Source: an uncultured Clostridia bacterium
Lineage (GTDB): Bacteria > Bacillota > Clostridia > Christensenellales > Borkfalkiaceae
Length of the DNA stretch: 24,395 nt
NCBI GenBank assembly: GCA_934271275.1
Contig: CAKQRD010000024.1
Location: 1-24,395, forward strand
Direction: 5' to 3'
Below the pieces are notes generated by a model. The model worked only from the letters and a program-made list of their open reading frames with translations. It did no database searches and was not told the DNA's origin. Positions 6,461-15,241 of this stretch are shown in pieces. The position numbers and the translations under genes are program-made. How positions within the stretch are numbered: the stretch's first letter is position 1; each line of letters opens with the position of its first letter.

Positions 6461-8188
6461 ATGGAAATGGCAAAAAAATTGAAAACGATATTAGCGACGG
6501 TTCTTGCCGCGGTCACCGCTTTCGGCGTTTGCGCGTGCGGCGGCGGAAACGGAGATAACGGCGGCGGAGGCGGCAACACCCCCGAAGATTCTACTAAAAC
6601 CTATCTCGACGTAGGCGTTTTCGACGCAGGTCTCGGCACGACCTATTTCGACGAGATGAAAAAGGATTTCGAGGCTTATTATGCGGACGCTCATTTCGAG
6701 GAAGGGAAGACGGGCGTTGTCGTTCGCACGAGAAAAAAGAGTACCGATTTCAACCCTACTAACCTTAAACAGTCTATGAAGGACCTTGAACCCGTTCTTT
6801 ATTTTCTCGATCACGGCGCGTACGAGGACTTTACTTCCGAAGGGCTTCTTGCGGACGTAACCGACGTTATGACCGACAAGTATCTCGACGAGGACGGCAA
6901 TCTTGCGGCGGATACCGGAAAAGCGGCGACGCAATCTCCCGAGGATATTATGTACGAGGGATATTCCGAAGTTTTCAAAAAGAACGGGCATTATTACGCC
7001 GTTCCGTTTATGCTTTCCGTTCCCGGACTTATTTACGACGCAGATTTATTCGGCGAGAGCGGCTGGTACTTTAAAAAAGACGGTAAAATCGGCGCGTACG
7101 CGGCAGACCTTGCGGCAGGCAACTGTTCGGCGGGTCCCGACGGCAAAGAAGGTACTTCGGACGACGGACTTCCCGCGACGTGGGGAGATTTCCTCACTCT
7201 TCTCGAAAGAATAAGGGTGACCTGTACGCCGTTTACTTTTGCGGAATCTCCCAGCACCTATCAGCTTTCGAGACTTTTCAACGTGTTCTGGGCAAACTAC
7301 GAGGGTTACGACGATTTTATGCTTAACTACACGTTTAAGGGCGAAGACAGCACTCTCGGCGAGATAAACGAAAACAACTTTATAAAGCTTCTGGATCAGG
7401 AAGGCAGAAAGGCAGCCATCAAGGCGTTCTACGATATAACGGCAAATAAAGACAACTATACGGCGGGATCCGTTCCGGGCGGCGGAAACGACAATCAGAT
7501 TGCGGAAGACGAGTATATTCAAAGTCACAGATTCGGCAAAAGAGTAGCGATGTTTGTGGAAAACAGCTATTGGGAACAGGAAGCGAGAAGCACTTTCGAT
7601 AAGGAAAAACCGCAGAGCGTCTGGGGTTACGGCAAGAGAAACTTTAAGTATATGCCTATACCGAGATTCGTCGGGGTTGACGGCATAAAAGATCAGACGA
7701 ATACCGAACGCGTTATTCCCGCGTCTTATTCTGAAAGCTACATTTGTATGAGCGCAAAGAACGCCAACAAGAACGCGGAAGTTCAGGCGAAGGTGGCGAA
7801 ACTGTTCATCAAATTCGTTCAGCAAAGATCCCAGCTCGCAAAGTTTACGGCTAACACGGGTTGTATAAGACCTTATAATTACACCGCCACGAAAGAAGAG
7901 CTTGCGCTTTGCACGCCTTATGCGCAAAGCATTCTCAAACTTATAGAAGAAGGCGCCCGCCTTGCTCCTAACCTTGCGATAGCGACGAAACGTCGCTCGT
8001 ACACCGGCGAAATCGGCTTTAACGAAAGCAACAACGGGTTCGGGTTCGTTACGGAGGTCGGAAATACCAGAGTGGATAATCCGTTCACCTATTTCTATAA
8101 ACAGCCCGCGAAGAGCGTTCAGGACGCATTCGATGATATGAAAACCAGACTCACGGCTATTATGAAAGAAGCGGGCGCGATAAAATAA
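6461..8188 (+). CDS. Sugar ABC transporter substrate-binding lipoprotein
   Basis: The 575-residue product starts with a lysine-rich lipoprotein signal ending around VCACGGG, then a glycine-rich linker, and continues as a family-1 extracellular solute-binding protein. Binding-protein features include DLEPVLYFLDHGAYEDFTSEGLLADVTDVM, split here as 'DLEPVLYFL' and 'EGLLADVTDVM', then YAVPFMLSVPGLIYDADLF and a C-terminal FGFVTEVGN region. It should be tethered outside the membrane and deliver an oligosaccharide to the two permeases that follow. The frame runs upstream to 6359, but AAGGAG at 6451-6456 selects the ATG at 6461 (or 6467), and the signal peptide begins there. It is first in the operon and is followed by a strong hairpin, which fits higher expression than the permeases. 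The sugar is not identifiable from sequence. Confidence 0.9.
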   Translation: MEMAKKLKTILATVLAAVTAFGVCACGGGNGDNGGGGGNTPEDSTKTYLDVGVFDAGLGTTYFDEMKKDFEAYYADAHFEEGKTGVVVRTRKKSTDFNPTNLKQSMKDLEPVLYFLDHGAYEDFTSEGLLADVTDVMTDKYLDEDGNLAADTGKAATQSPEDIMYEGYSEVFKKNGHYYAVPFMLSVPGLIYDADLFGESGWYFKKDGKIGAYAADLAAGNCSAGPDGKEGTSDDGLPATWGDFLTLLERIRVTCTPFTFAESPSTYQLSRLFNVFWANYEGYDDFMLNYTFKGEDSTLGEINENNFIKLLDQEGRKAAIKAFYDITANKDNYTAGSVPGGGNDNQIAEDEYIQSHRFGKRVAMFVENSYWEQEARSTFDKEKPQSVWGYGKRNFKYMPIPRFVGVDGIKDQTNTERVIPASYSESYICMSAKNANKNAEVQAKVAKLFIKFVQQRSQLAKFTANTGCIRPYNYTATKEELALCTPYAQSILKLIEEGARLAPNLAIATKRRSYTGEIGFNESNNGFGFVTEVGNTRVDNPFTYFYKQPAKSVQDAFDDMKTRLTAIMKEAGAIK

Positions 8189-8200
8189 AAAAATAGCGAA

Positions 8201-8236
8201 CGAATCCGCGGCGGGCGACCGCCCGCCGCGGATTCG
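8201..8236 (+). other. 16-bp perfect intercistronic hairpin
   Basis: Arms 8201-8216 (CGAATCCGCGGCGGGC) and 8221-8236 pair perfectly around a GACC loop. It lies 12 bp after the binding-protein stop and 54 bp before the permease start, with no T-run. Position and strength suit a 3' stabiliser or partial terminator that lets the binding protein exceed the permeases. Confidence 0.75.
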
Positions 8237-8290
8237 GAAAATCGGTAAAAGGCACAAAACAGCAGACGGAATAAACGGTAAAAGGCGTAT

Positions 8291-9295
8291 ATGAAAGAAA
8301 AAATTTCTTCACCCCGCGGAATCAGATGGTTTTTTTACGATATTAAAGTAAAACTGTTCGGGCGTTCGGGACAAAACAAAAAGAACAAAATCTATAACAA
8401 AAAAGCAGGACAGAGCGTATTTTTATTTTTCTTTCTGCTTTTTCCCGTTGTGCAGTTTCTGATTTTTTACGTCGGCGTCGCAACGAACACGCTTAACCTC
8501 GCGTTCCAGATTTATAATCCCGAAACGCAGAATTATTCTTTTTCTTTTGAAACGTTTTCAAAAGTGTTTCAGGATTTTTTCGTGAACGGCGAAATGTCGC
8601 TGCTTATGAAAAACTCTGCCATACAGTTTGCCGCGGGATTGTTTATCGGTATGCCGCTTCAGGTTATGGTGGCGTATTGCGTGTTCAAAAAAGTTCCGCT
8701 TGCGAGCGCTTATAAAATCATTCTCTTTTTGCCGAACATTATTTCGAGCCTTGTTTTCGTTATATGCGGCAGAGCGTTGATTCAGCGCGGATTACCAGTG
8801 CTTTTGGGAAATCCCGAACTTCGCCTTTTGGACAGATACAGTTCTTCGAGTTTCTATTCGGTGCTGGTTTTCGGAATGTGGATGAGCTTTGCAAACGGAC
8901 TTATAATATATCTTTCCGCAATGTGCAGTATCTCCAAGGATATTTTGGAGTACGGCGAACTCGAACAGATGTCTTCTTTCAAAGAATTCTGGTACGTTGT
9001 TCTGCCGTCTATTTTCCCGACTATCATAACGTATATCATCGTTGCGATAGCAGGTTTTTTCACGAACTACGGGCATTTCTATTCGTTCTACGGCGGAGAA
9101 GGCGGGGCGAAACAGGAGTTTTCCACTCTCGGCTTCTATTTCTTCGTAAAGGTCGCGGGGGGAAGAAATACCGTTCCTTACAAGGGCGACTTCCCGTTTA
9201 TTTCGGCGGCGGGCATACTGTTTACAGCCATAGTCGCGCCGATAACGCTTTTAACCAAGCATTTGCTTGAAAAGTACGGACCGAGCGAGGATTAA
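8291..9295 (+). CDS. Sugar ABC transporter permease, MalF/LplB-type
   Basis: The 334-residue protein has a basic cytoplasmic N-terminus (about 1-40) followed by roughly six hydrophobic helices, beginning near FLFFFLLFPVVQFLIFYVGV. A degenerate EAA loop, EYGELEQMSSF...VVLPSIFP (about 217-240), is the site that contacts the transport ATPase. Only the G-spaced pattern and the LP survive; the alanines of the classical motif are replaced. It forms a heterodimer with the next permease. AAAAGG before the ATG is a modest ribosome site. The stop is three bases before the next start, so the pair is translationally coupled. Confidence 0.9.
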   Translation: MKEKISSPRGIRWFFYDIKVKLFGRSGQNKKNKIYNKKAGQSVFLFFFLLFPVVQFLIFYVGVATNTLNLAFQIYNPETQNYSFSFETFSKVFQDFFVNGEMSLLMKNSAIQFAAGLFIGMPLQVMVAYCVFKKVPLASAYKIILFLPNIISSLVFVICGRALIQRGLPVLLGNPELRLLDRYSSSSFYSVLVFGMWMSFANGLIIYLSAMCSISKDILEYGELEQMSSFKEFWYVVLPSIFPTIITYIIVAIAGFFTNYGHFYSFYGGEGGAKQEFSTLGFYFFVKVAGGRNTVPYKGDFPFISAAGILFTAIVAPITLLTKHLLEKYGPSED

Positions 9296-9298
9296 GTT

Positions 9299-10189
9299 AT
9301 GAATATCGAAAAAAGAAAAAATAAAATTTCTCGCGGAATGGACGCGTTTCAGATAGTTTTATACGTTATAGTTTCGCTTTACTGTCTGTCTATGATATAC
9401 GTCCTTATTTTCGGACTTATCAACTCCGTGAAAGATCCCACCGATTTCAGGGTTATGAATCCTTTCGGGCTTCCTTCTTCTGAATTCGGGTGGCATTTTG
9501 AAAATTACGCGACGGTGTTTAACGAATTCAGCGTTTCCACGATAGGCGGAAAAGACGTTTATCTGCTCGAAATGCTCTGGAACTCTTTCGCGTACGCGGT
9601 GCTTATGTCGCTTTTTTGTATGGCTACGCAGATTATAACCGCTTACGCCATAGCGAAATACAATTTCAGATTCAAAACGTTGTTATACGGCGTGGCTGTC
9701 GTCGTTATGCTTCTTCCGATAATCGGCTCTCTCGCCGCGGAGGTTCAGATAGCGGACGCGCTGCACATTTCCAACAATCTGATAGGCGTTTGCATTATGC
9801 GCTGTAAATATCCGGGGTTATATTTCCTCGTATTTTACGCGACGTTCAAGGGAATTTCGTGGACGTATGCGGAAGCCGCGCAGATAGACGGGGCGGGGCA
9901 TTTCAGAATCTTCATCGAAGTTATGCTGCCGCTCGTAAGAAGCACTATTTTTGCGGTATTCATTCTTTTGTTTATCGAAAACTGGAACGACTATTATACG
10001 CCGATGATCTTTTTAAGAGAAGCTCCCACCATTTCCTACGGGCTTTTCAGCTTCCAGTCGGAGACCTCTGTAAGAGATCCTTTGAAGCTCGCTTCGAGTA
10101 TTCTCGCGTGTATTCCCGTACTCATCGTGTTTGTCGCGTTTAAGGACAAAATTATGGGCAACGTTACGATGGGAGGCATTAAAGGCTGA
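9299..10189 (+). CDS. Sugar ABC transporter permease, MalG/LplC-type
   Basis: This 296-residue protein has about six transmembrane helices, the first near 16-38. It carries a textbook EAA loop, YAEAAQIDGAGHFRIF...MLPL (about 196-218), and the family ending around VTMGGIKG. It pairs with the preceding permease in the membrane. No ATP-binding subunit is encoded beside it; carbohydrate importers of this class in Bacillota often share one multitask ATPase (MsmX-like) encoded elsewhere. GAGGA inside the end of the upstream gene serves as its ribosome site. Confidence 0.92.
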   Translation: MNIEKRKNKISRGMDAFQIVLYVIVSLYCLSMIYVLIFGLINSVKDPTDFRVMNPFGLPSSEFGWHFENYATVFNEFSVSTIGGKDVYLLEMLWNSFAYAVLMSLFCMATQIITAYAIAKYNFRFKTLLYGVAVVVMLLPIIGSLAAEVQIADALHISNNLIGVCIMRCKYPGLYFLVFYATFKGISWTYAEAAQIDGAGHFRIFIEVMLPLVRSTIFAVFILLFIENWNDYYTPMIFLREAPTISYGLFSFQSETSVRDPLKLASSILACIPVLIVFVAFKDKIMGNVTMGGIKG

Positions 10190-10206
10190 TTTTCGGCAGG
10201 AGTAAA

Positions 10207-12204
10207 ATGATGAATAAAAAAATATCTTATATAAAGACGATATTGATAATAATCGCTTGCGCGGCGTTCTGTGCGGGTGCGGCGGGCTTTGCCGTGTCCG
10301 CGTTCGCGGCGGAGAAAACGGTTTCTTCCGTAACCATAGAAATAGATTACGGCGATTACGACGGAAAGAATCTGCCCAAGGGCAAAGCGGGTAAGTCTTA
10401 TCCCGTGTTCGACTGCGTCGCAAAAGATAACGAGGGCGCGGCGGCAAGCGAAGTAAGAATTACGGTAAAAAATTCCGACGGGCAGACCGTTCCGCAAAAG
10501 GGCGGAAGATTCGAGACTGCATCCGTCGGCGAATATACGATTGAATACGTTGCGATAAGCGGGTATATGACCGCAACCGAAACTATAAAAATCTTCGTCG
10601 AAGAATATACCGATACCATCGTTTACGACGATAACGGAGAGAACGTTCCCTCCGCCGCACAGACAGGTTTTGTCGTTACGGCGGATTTCGGCACGTTCAC
10701 GGGAGGCGTGGGCGACCTGGCGTTAAGAACGGCTTTAACGCTTGAAAAATCCGCTATCGCTCTCAAAGCTACCGGAACGGGAGTATATTTCGTTCCCGAA
10801 AAGCAAGGGCTTTACGAAATAAGCTATATCGCGAGAGATTTCGTCGGCGACGAAAAAGCGATTACCAAAACCATAGAAATAAAGGATTCCGCCGCGCCCG
10901 TCGTGACGAAACCTTCCGTTCCCGCTTCGGTAATAAGTGGCGAATCGCTCGAACTTCCTTTGACGAACGGGATTTTGTATAAAAACGGCAAAAAATATTA
11001 TCTGCCCGTAAAGGTTTATTTCGACGGCGAAACTGTCGGCGCGGATATGAAAGTAGAAAACGTCCGCGCGGGCAAGCATACCGTTAAATACGTTTGCGAA
11101 AACCCGAACGAGGCGGGCGCGAAAACCGAGTACGAATTCAGTCTTATCGGCAAGGAAAGAGAACTTGCCGACGGCGAGAGACTTTTCGACAATTACTTCG
11201 ATTTTTATAATTGCGAACCGTTTACCGGCGCGAACAAAGATTATACGGTAAGAATAGACAAAACCGAGAAAGCGACGTTTGCGTTTTCCCGCAGAATACC
11301 CGTTTCTTATCTCAATTTCGATATAAGCACCAAGGCGAGCGTCGCAGATTATTCCGAACTTTATTTCGTGCTGACCGATTCCGAAAAAGCGGAAGACTGC
11401 GTCAGAATCAGAATAAAGAGACTTTCCTCTTATTCCAATCTTTATCTTTCTTATAACGACGAGTCGAGAACCGTTACGAACGCGGATACCGGCGCGCTTA
11501 TCGAGGAAATAAAAAACTATGCGGACGGCAGAACGTTCGAAGGGTTCAAAAGCGGAAAGGCTTACGTTTCTTTCGAGATAAACGGCGTTAAAAAGACGGT
11601 GGAACTCGAGCTTAAAAAGGTTGCTTCCGGCATTATCACTACCGATACCGAGGATTACGCTTCGCCGGTGTTTATGCCGCACGACGATTTCAGGTCGGCA
11701 TACGTTTCCTATATCGGACACAGCGTATATCTGCCGAAGCTCCGCGCGTTCGACCTTCTTGATCCCGAAGTTAAAATTACTCTTATGGTATACGACGAAG
11801 AGGGTAAAGTTTACGAAGGCGAAGGCGGATATAATCTCGAAATAACGAAGAGCGGAGAATATATAGCGGAATACGTCGCCGTAGACGAAAACGGCAACAA
11901 AAAAACGCAAATGTGTTCGATAACCGTCGGCGATACGGTTTCGCCTACCATAAAGGTTGCGGATATAAAGGGCGTCGTTTCCGTAGGCGAAGAATTAACC
12001 CTGCCCGTAGCGGAGATAACCGATAACGACACTCCCTCGGAAGATATTTTAACTTACGTTTACGTTATAAAGGGCAACAACCGCAAGGAGTTTGCGGGGG
12101 AAACCTATAAGTTCACCGAAGCGGGCGAATATATCGTAAGATACGTCGCGTACGATGCAAACCAGAATTTCGCCGTCGTGGAATTTAAGATTATCTGTAA
12201 ATAA
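10207..12204 (+). CDS. Secreted multi-Ig-like domain protein
   Basis: The 665-residue product has a Sec signal peptide (hydrophobic to about residue 30, likely cut near AFA-AEK) and no lipobox, LPXTG or other anchor that I can see. The rest is predicted beta-rich. Four stretches end in the Ig/HYR-like strand signature 'G.Y...YVA': GEYTIEYVAISG, KHTVKYVCENPNE, GEYIAEYVAVDENGNK and GEYIVRYVAYDANQN. DTVSPTIKV opens the last domain. A central region (about 315-470) resembles a jelly-roll or carbohydrate-binding fold in composition, but I cannot name it. It starts 17 bp after the permease gene behind AGGAG (10198-10202; ATG at 10207 or 10210), so it belongs to the transport operon. A role in polymer binding or display outside the cell is inferred. 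No catalytic motif was recognised. Confidence 0.75.
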   Translation: MMNKKISYIKTILIIIACAAFCAGAAGFAVSAFAAEKTVSSVTIEIDYGDYDGKNLPKGKAGKSYPVFDCVAKDNEGAAASEVRITVKNSDGQTVPQKGGRFETASVGEYTIEYVAISGYMTATETIKIFVEEYTDTIVYDDNGENVPSAAQTGFVVTADFGTFTGGVGDLALRTALTLEKSAIALKATGTGVYFVPEKQGLYEISYIARDFVGDEKAITKTIEIKDSAAPVVTKPSVPASVISGESLELPLTNGILYKNGKKYYLPVKVYFDGETVGADMKVENVRAGKHTVKYVCENPNEAGAKTEYEFSLIGKERELADGERLFDNYFDFYNCEPFTGANKDYTVRIDKTEKATFAFSRRIPVSYLNFDISTKASVADYSELYFVLTDSEKAEDCVRIRIKRLSSYSNLYLSYNDESRTVTNADTGALIEEIKNYADGRTFEGFKSGKAYVSFEINGVKKTVELELKKVASGIITTDTEDYASPVFMPHDDFRSAYVSYIGHSVYLPKLRAFDLLDPEVKITLMVYDEEGKVYEGEGGYNLEITKSGEYIAEYVAVDENGNKKTQMCSITVGDTVSPTIKVADIKGVVSVGEELTLPVAEITDNDTPSEDILTYVYVIKGNNRKEFAGETYKFTEAGEYIVRYVAYDANQNFAVVEFKIICK

Positions 12205-12217
12205 GGAGGAATAAAAA

Positions 12218-14599
12218 ATGAAGAAACTGTTGATTTTCGTTTTATGCGCGCTGACGGCGTTCGGCACCTCCTTTTCGGCAGGCTGCGCAAAAAAAGAGCA
12301 GCCCACGCTCGGCGGCGAACCCGTTTCCGTTGCCGATTCCAAAGAATATCTTGTTAAAGACGGAGCAAGCGACTATAAAATAGTTATAGGCGCAAACGCT
12401 TCCAAAACCGAAAAATACGCGGCGGAAGAACTCAGGTATTTTATAGAAAAATCCACCGCGGTAAAGCTTCCGATAGATTCGGACGCGAACGTTGCGCATA
12501 ACAATAAGGGTAAATATATTTCCGTCGGACAGAACGAGCTTTTAGCCGCGGAAAAGGATATAAAAATCGATTATAACGAGCTCGGGCAAAACGGCGTTAC
12601 CGTAAATACGAAGGATAACTGCGTATATATTTCGGGCGCGACGGAAAACGGCACGCTTTTTGCGGTTTATAGATTTTTGCATTATCAGATAGGCTACGAG
12701 GCGTATGCTTATGACTGTGTGGAAGTAAATTATTGCAGAACGCTCAAACTTAAAGCTTTCGGCTATAAATACGTTCCGTCGCTCGGACTTGTCACTGCGG
12801 AAGACGCAGAGCTTTCCGGCGAAAGCAAAGTAAAAGAAGCGATGAGAATGTACGCATATGCTTCCAAAAACGGCGGCTACGACCTTAACGGCAATCTTTA
12901 TAACGGACTTTGGTGTCATACGATGCCGTATATCGTATCGAATACGCTTGACGGAGGCAGGGTAGCAGACGCGGAAGACGCGGAAAAAGCCGCTAAATTC
13001 GAGCCGTATAAGGATAATTACGAAACGGATAAGGACGGCAACTACGTTCCGAAGTCCTCTCTTTCGAAAGAAGATGCGGTTTATTACGCGAACTTCCTTA
13101 AAGGGTTTAACAAAGCCGCGCAGAAGCTGTTTTCTTCTACGAGTTCTTACGCCGATCCTTTGGACGACGAAGTCGTCAACCTGTATAACTATATATACGA
13201 CTTAAAGAACAACGTAGTTCCGAAATTCGTCCGCGAAATGACCGTAAACGAAGACGGAAAAGAAACCCCCGTGATAAAAGACGGCAACTACGTTTACAAA
13301 ACGGACAAAGACGGAAATCCTATTCTCGAAACCGACGAAGACGGCAACCCCGTTTCCGACGTGGCTGGATATACCGCATACGAAAACGGCTGGAAAGCTT
13401 GTTACGAGGGCGGCTCGTATCACATAGGTTCGGAATGGCAGAAAAACATTAAGAAAATAAGACTCTGGAACAACAATCAGGTTTGTTATTCTAAAAAAGA
13501 AGCGGCGGAGCTTGCGGCGGAAACGCTTATAGATAAGTTCGTTAATACCGCCAACGGTCCGTACATTATGCTCGGAGTGACCGACGGCACGGGTTCGTGC
13601 GATTGCGAAGATTGCAGAAACGGAGAAGCCTTATACGGCGGACCTTCGGGCTTGCAGATGCGTTTTATGAACGACGTCGCGAACAGAGTGGAAAGCTATA
13701 TGAAGCAGAACGGAATAGAGAAGAATATAGTTCTCGTTGCGTTTGCTTATTATTCATACCGCCGTCCGCCGGTAGTCGAGGAAAACGGCAAATACGTTGC
13801 CGTGGACGAGAGCGTTATACCCAAGAGCGAAGGTCTCGTTCAGGTCGGCGTTTTATATACGCCGATAGAAGCCTGCTTTACCCACCCCATAACGGACGAC
13901 GGTACAACCTGCGACAACAACGCGCGCATTGCGGAAGAAATGAAAGCGTGGGCTTCGATTACCGAGAATCTTATGATGTATTCTTACGGTACGAATTTCA
14001 GCGCGTATAAATATCATTTCAACAACTGGTCGCACATAGGCGATTCGATAAGGTTTTACGAAAGATGCGGGCTTAAATATTATTTCGAGCAGGCTTGTAC
14101 GCAGAACGGAGTGTCTCCGATGTCTTCTATGCGTGCTTACGTCAGAGCCAAACTCGCGTGGAATTCATCTTACAATACCCGCGACCTTATAGACGAGTTC
14201 ATAGAGCATTATTACGGCGAAGGCGCGGAAGAAGTGAGACAATATTTTGAAGCGGTTATGGAAAACTTTGAAAGAGTTTACCTGCTCGCGGGGACGGAAG
14301 ACCAGAATATTTATTACAAAAAAATAACGAGCAGCGAATACTGGACGCGTCCGCTGATTAAAGAACTCGAAAGCTATCTCGAAACGGCGGATTACAAAAT
14401 TTCCGCAGGCAGTTCTGCGGAAAAGGACGTGTATAAAGAAAGAGTGTTCAGAGAGTATTTCCTGCTTAAAGATAACGAATATACCAAATATTCCTTCTAC
14501 TTAAACAGCGAGGAATACGCGGCTCTGGAAGAGCTGGTTATGTACGGAAGAGAAAAATATAACGCATATAACAGCACGGAGAAAACGAACAATGGCTGA
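12218..14599 (+). CDS. DUF4838 (GH163-like) surface lipoprotein
   Basis: The 793-residue protein has a lipoprotein signal ending FSAGC. An N-terminal GH67/GH20-type accessory domain follows (about 35-160; 'KTEKYAAEELRYFIEKST' then 'GQNELL'). A DUF4838 catalytic-type domain comes next, with PYIMLGVTDGTGSCDCEDC at about 447-466, whose C461, C463 and C466 form a possible metal site. DUF4838 proteins include the GH163 endo-beta-N-acetylglucosaminidases active on complex N-glycans, as I recall from Bacteroides; many others are uncharacterised. The enzyme should act at the cell surface, upstream of import. An insertion rich in 'TDKDGN' repeats (about 265-390) looks like a lineage-specific, possibly calcium-binding, loop. 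The start follows a perfect AAGGAGG. The end overlaps the next gene by eight bases. Confidence 0.8.
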   Translation: MKKLLIFVLCALTAFGTSFSAGCAKKEQPTLGGEPVSVADSKEYLVKDGASDYKIVIGANASKTEKYAAEELRYFIEKSTAVKLPIDSDANVAHNNKGKYISVGQNELLAAEKDIKIDYNELGQNGVTVNTKDNCVYISGATENGTLFAVYRFLHYQIGYEAYAYDCVEVNYCRTLKLKAFGYKYVPSLGLVTAEDAELSGESKVKEAMRMYAYASKNGGYDLNGNLYNGLWCHTMPYIVSNTLDGGRVADAEDAEKAAKFEPYKDNYETDKDGNYVPKSSLSKEDAVYYANFLKGFNKAAQKLFSSTSSYADPLDDEVVNLYNYIYDLKNNVVPKFVREMTVNEDGKETPVIKDGNYVYKTDKDGNPILETDEDGNPVSDVAGYTAYENGWKACYEGGSYHIGSEWQKNIKKIRLWNNNQVCYSKKEAAELAAETLIDKFVNTANGPYIMLGVTDGTGSCDCEDCRNGEALYGGPSGLQMRFMNDVANRVESYMKQNGIEKNIVLVAFAYYSYRRPPVVEENGKYVAVDESVIPKSEGLVQVGVLYTPIEACFTHPITDDGTTCDNNARIAEEMKAWASITENLMMYSYGTNFSAYKYHFNNWSHIGDSIRFYERCGLKYYFEQACTQNGVSPMSSMRAYVRAKLAWNSSYNTRDLIDEFIEHYYGEGAEEVRQYFEAVMENFERVYLLAGTEDQNIYYKKITSSEYWTRPLIKELESYLETADYKISAGSSAEKDVYKERVFREYFLLKDNEYTKYSFYLNSEEYAALEELVMYGREKYNAYNSTEKTNNG

Positions 14600-15230
14600 T
14601 TTCAAAAGAATATTAAGTGTATTTGTCGCGATAATCGCTTTGACGGGCGTATGTTTTCTGACCGCTTGCGCGCCGAAAAAGGAAGAGGATGAAAATAAAA
14701 ACGCGGAACGCAACGAAACTTACAGCTTTGCGATAAGCGCAACGGAGCTGAATCTTGAAGCGGGAGAAAGCGAAAGACTGGAATGTCGTTACGGCGACAG
14801 GAAAATAGTTTTTTCGACTTCGGACGAGAAAATCGCGACCGTTTCTGATAACGGCACGGTAACCGCCGTTTCGGCGGGAACTGCCTATATCACGGCAAAG
14901 GCGGAAGGCGTTTCCGACGCGGAAAAGATGTGCAAAGTCACCGTCGTAAAGAACGATTATTCTGTTAAAATCGGCGGCGATTCCGTTATTACCGTAGTGC
15001 TTGCGGGTTCGCGCGTTACGCTCGATTTTGCGGCTGTCGTTTATAAAAACGGCGAAGCTACTTCGCTTGGCGTGAAATTTTCGGTAAGCCCCGCGGGTGC
15101 GGAAACGGAGATAAAAGAGAACTCTGCGAGAGTCACCTTTTCTTCCGTCGGCAAGTTCGTCGTGAAAGCGGAGTACGCAAACGTTTCTTCGAGCGTCACG
15201 GTGAACGTGGTTGATTCGATAGCGCGGTAA
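14592..15230 (+). CDS. BIG2-domain lipoprotein
   Basis: The 212-residue product has a lipoprotein signal with lipobox LTAC (C at about 26) and an acidic linker. A bacterial Ig-like BIG2 domain follows (about 45-122): 'VFSTSDEKIATVSDNGTVTA' continues into VSAGTAYITAKAEG, the family hallmark. A second beta domain fills the rest and ends GKFVVKAEYANVSSSVTVNVV. It overlaps the DUF4838 gene (ATGGCTGA), so translation is coupled. The layout matches the N-terminal third of the next, much larger lipoprotein, suggesting a paralogue or a detached module. No catalytic motif is visible; a structural or carbohydrate-contact role is inferred. Confidence 0.82.
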   Translation: MADFKRILSVFVAIIALTGVCFLTACAPKKEEDENKNAERNETYSFAISATELNLEAGESERLECRYGDRKIVFSTSDEKIATVSDNGTVTAVSAGTAYITAKAEGVSDAEKMCKVTVVKNDYSVKIGGDSVITVVLAGSRVTLDFAAVVYKNGEATSLGVKFSVSPAGAETEIKENSARVTFSSVGKFVVKAEYANVSSSVTVNVVDSIAR

Positions 15231-15241
15231 GGGGGCGGCGT

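Noticed and set aside
7046..8257. 403-codon minus-strand frame opposite the binding-protein gene
   Set aside because: It is the antisense shadow of a well-supported lipoprotein gene, arginine and phenylalanine-rich as expected from codon bias, and runs through the 8201 hairpin.
10735..11910. 391-codon minus-strand frame opposite the Ig-like gene
   Set aside because: Same shadow effect: no ribosome site, no domain, and the forward frame has a signal peptide and domain pattern.
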